Of a DNA stretch of 32,885 bases, positions 32,572-32,885 are shown one piece after another (position 1 is the stretch's first letter; every line of letters begins with the position of its first letter). The DNA is from Magnetospirillum sp. (lineage in GTDB: Bacteria > Pseudomonadota > Alphaproteobacteria > Rhodospirillales > Magnetospirillaceae): positions 1 through 32,885 of the forward strand of contig JACQAD010000194.1 of assembly GCA_016195125.1 (NCBI GenBank), written 5' to 3'. Position numbers and translations under genes: made by a program. The notes beneath the pieces are model-generated. The model was not told the origin of the DNA, made no database searches, and saw nothing but the letters and a program-made list of their open reading frames with translations.

Positions 32572-32885
32572 CGCGAATTCCTTCACGAACAGTCCGGGCC
32601 ATCAGGCAGCCGGTAAAACGACATCTGTCCGGCCCATGACACTCAAGTCACGGGACGACGGTACCTTGACGGCAATTCGGGAAGCCGTCAGATCCGCCGG
32701 GAGGTACTTCGCGTGTCGCTCCACAGCAGGGCCCATGCCTGCCCGAGCCGGAAACCGGTGTTCGCGAAGAGAGGATGGGAGTCCATCGACAGCGAGTGCC
32801 GAGTCACCACGTTCATAGCTACTTCCTCCAAGCACCGGGGGCTTTCACCCCGCTTGCACCCAGAAGACGCCTTGGACGTCGTTAC
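32572..32885 (-). promoter_or_regulatory. Structured leader of ornithine decarboxylase (speF-motif candidate)
   Basis: A 314-base region with no large gene, read leftward into the decarboxylase. It holds, in order, a GACG/CGTC hairpin (32880-32866), a CAAGC-GGGG / CCCC-GCTTG nested hairpin (32856-32829) abutting a ribosome binding site, a 42-codon upstream ORF, a perfect 7-bp TGACGGC/GCCGTCA hairpin (32690-32667) that contains the ORF stop codon, and a GCCGG/CCGGC hairpin before the gene. The speF RNA motif is known upstream of such genes in alphaproteobacteria; whether this matches that model was not tested. The leader may extend past the window. Confidence 0.6.
32688..32816 (-). CDS. Leader peptide upstream of ornithine decarboxylase
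   Basis: A 42-residue open frame with an excellent ribosome binding site (GGAGGA, 7 bases before ATG). It starts MNVVTRHSLSMDSHPLF and ends SDTRSTSRRI, with TGA inside a perfect hairpin. Residues 7-18, HSLSMDSHPLFA, can be laid over HRNSFDFHFFNA of the E. coli SpeFL arrest peptide (recalled from memory) with H, S, D, H and A at the same spacing. SpeFL stalls ribosomes in response to ornithine to induce speF. The open frame and binding site are seen; the regulatory role is inferred. It has no membrane segment or signal peptide. Confidence 0.6.
   Translation of the reverse strand: MNVVTRHSLSMDSHPLFANTGFRLGQAWALLWSDTRSTSRRI

Noticed and set aside
32602-32835. A 77-codon frame on the minus strand overlapping the leader peptide
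   Set aside because: Its GTG start lies on or beside the GGAGGA that serves the 32816 ATG and has no ribosome binding site of its own; the 42-codon frame is the better candidate.

Overview
The window is about 65% GC and almost entirely coding. It looks like a chromosome segment from a denitrifying, flagellated alphaproteobacterium of the Rhodospirillales, most likely Magnetospirillum/Paramagnetospirillum. This is inferred from the alphaproteobacterial RNase E (acidic insert in the S1 region, C-terminal GWW motif), the complete cd1-type nitrite reductase locus headed by a NirT-like cytochrome fusion, a bacteriohemerythrin, flagellar genes, and a type III ornithine decarboxylase behind a structured leader. 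No database search was possible. No tRNA, rRNA, CRISPR array or transposase is visible.

Layout. 1-5485 (+): 3' bulk of RNase E with a terminator, a secreted DUF6134-like protein, and an OmpR/histidine kinase pair. 5464-8603: an MFS exporter (-), a PfkB sugar kinase (+), a transaldolase-like aldolase (-) and FliN (-). 8783-11357 (+): a small basic protein coupled to an alpha/beta hydrolase, an unknown protein, and a second, secreted hydrolase-like protein. 11376-11864 (-): a bacteriohemerythrin.

11989-24339 is the denitrification core. A long leftward operon reads nirT-like/EB_dh fusion, cupredoxin, nirE, nirC, nirF, nirD, nirL, nirG, nirH, nirJ, nirN. Divergently, two overlapping Crp/Fnr regulators are followed by nirS and a strong terminator. 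NirS reduces nitrite to NO in the periplasm. NirE, F, D, L, G, H, J and N build heme d1. The NirT-like protein, NirC and the cupredoxin are plausible electron carriers. Four FNR/NNR-type boxes (TTGAC/T-N4-GTCAA/ATCAA-like) sit before the nirT-like gene, nirC, the first regulator and nirS, so the locus appears to carry its own regulators and their targets.

24465-32885: a REP-like inverted repeat, a DsbA-family thioredoxin, a BepA-like M48 protease overlapping head-to-head with a gamma-glutamyltranspeptidase-like lipoprotein, an aminotransferase with a broken frame, FlgE behind a sigma-54-type promoter, and an ornithine decarboxylase with a long leader. That leader encodes a 42-codon upstream peptide with a strong ribosome binding site. 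Part of the peptide resembles the ornithine-sensing SpeFL arrest peptide of gammaproteobacteria.

Two genes or gene pairs look damaged by internal deletion: the nirH/nirJ junction, where the radical-SAM Cys motif of NirJ is also altered, and the aminotransferase at 28484. These are either real lesions, which would compromise heme d1 synthesis, or assembly errors.
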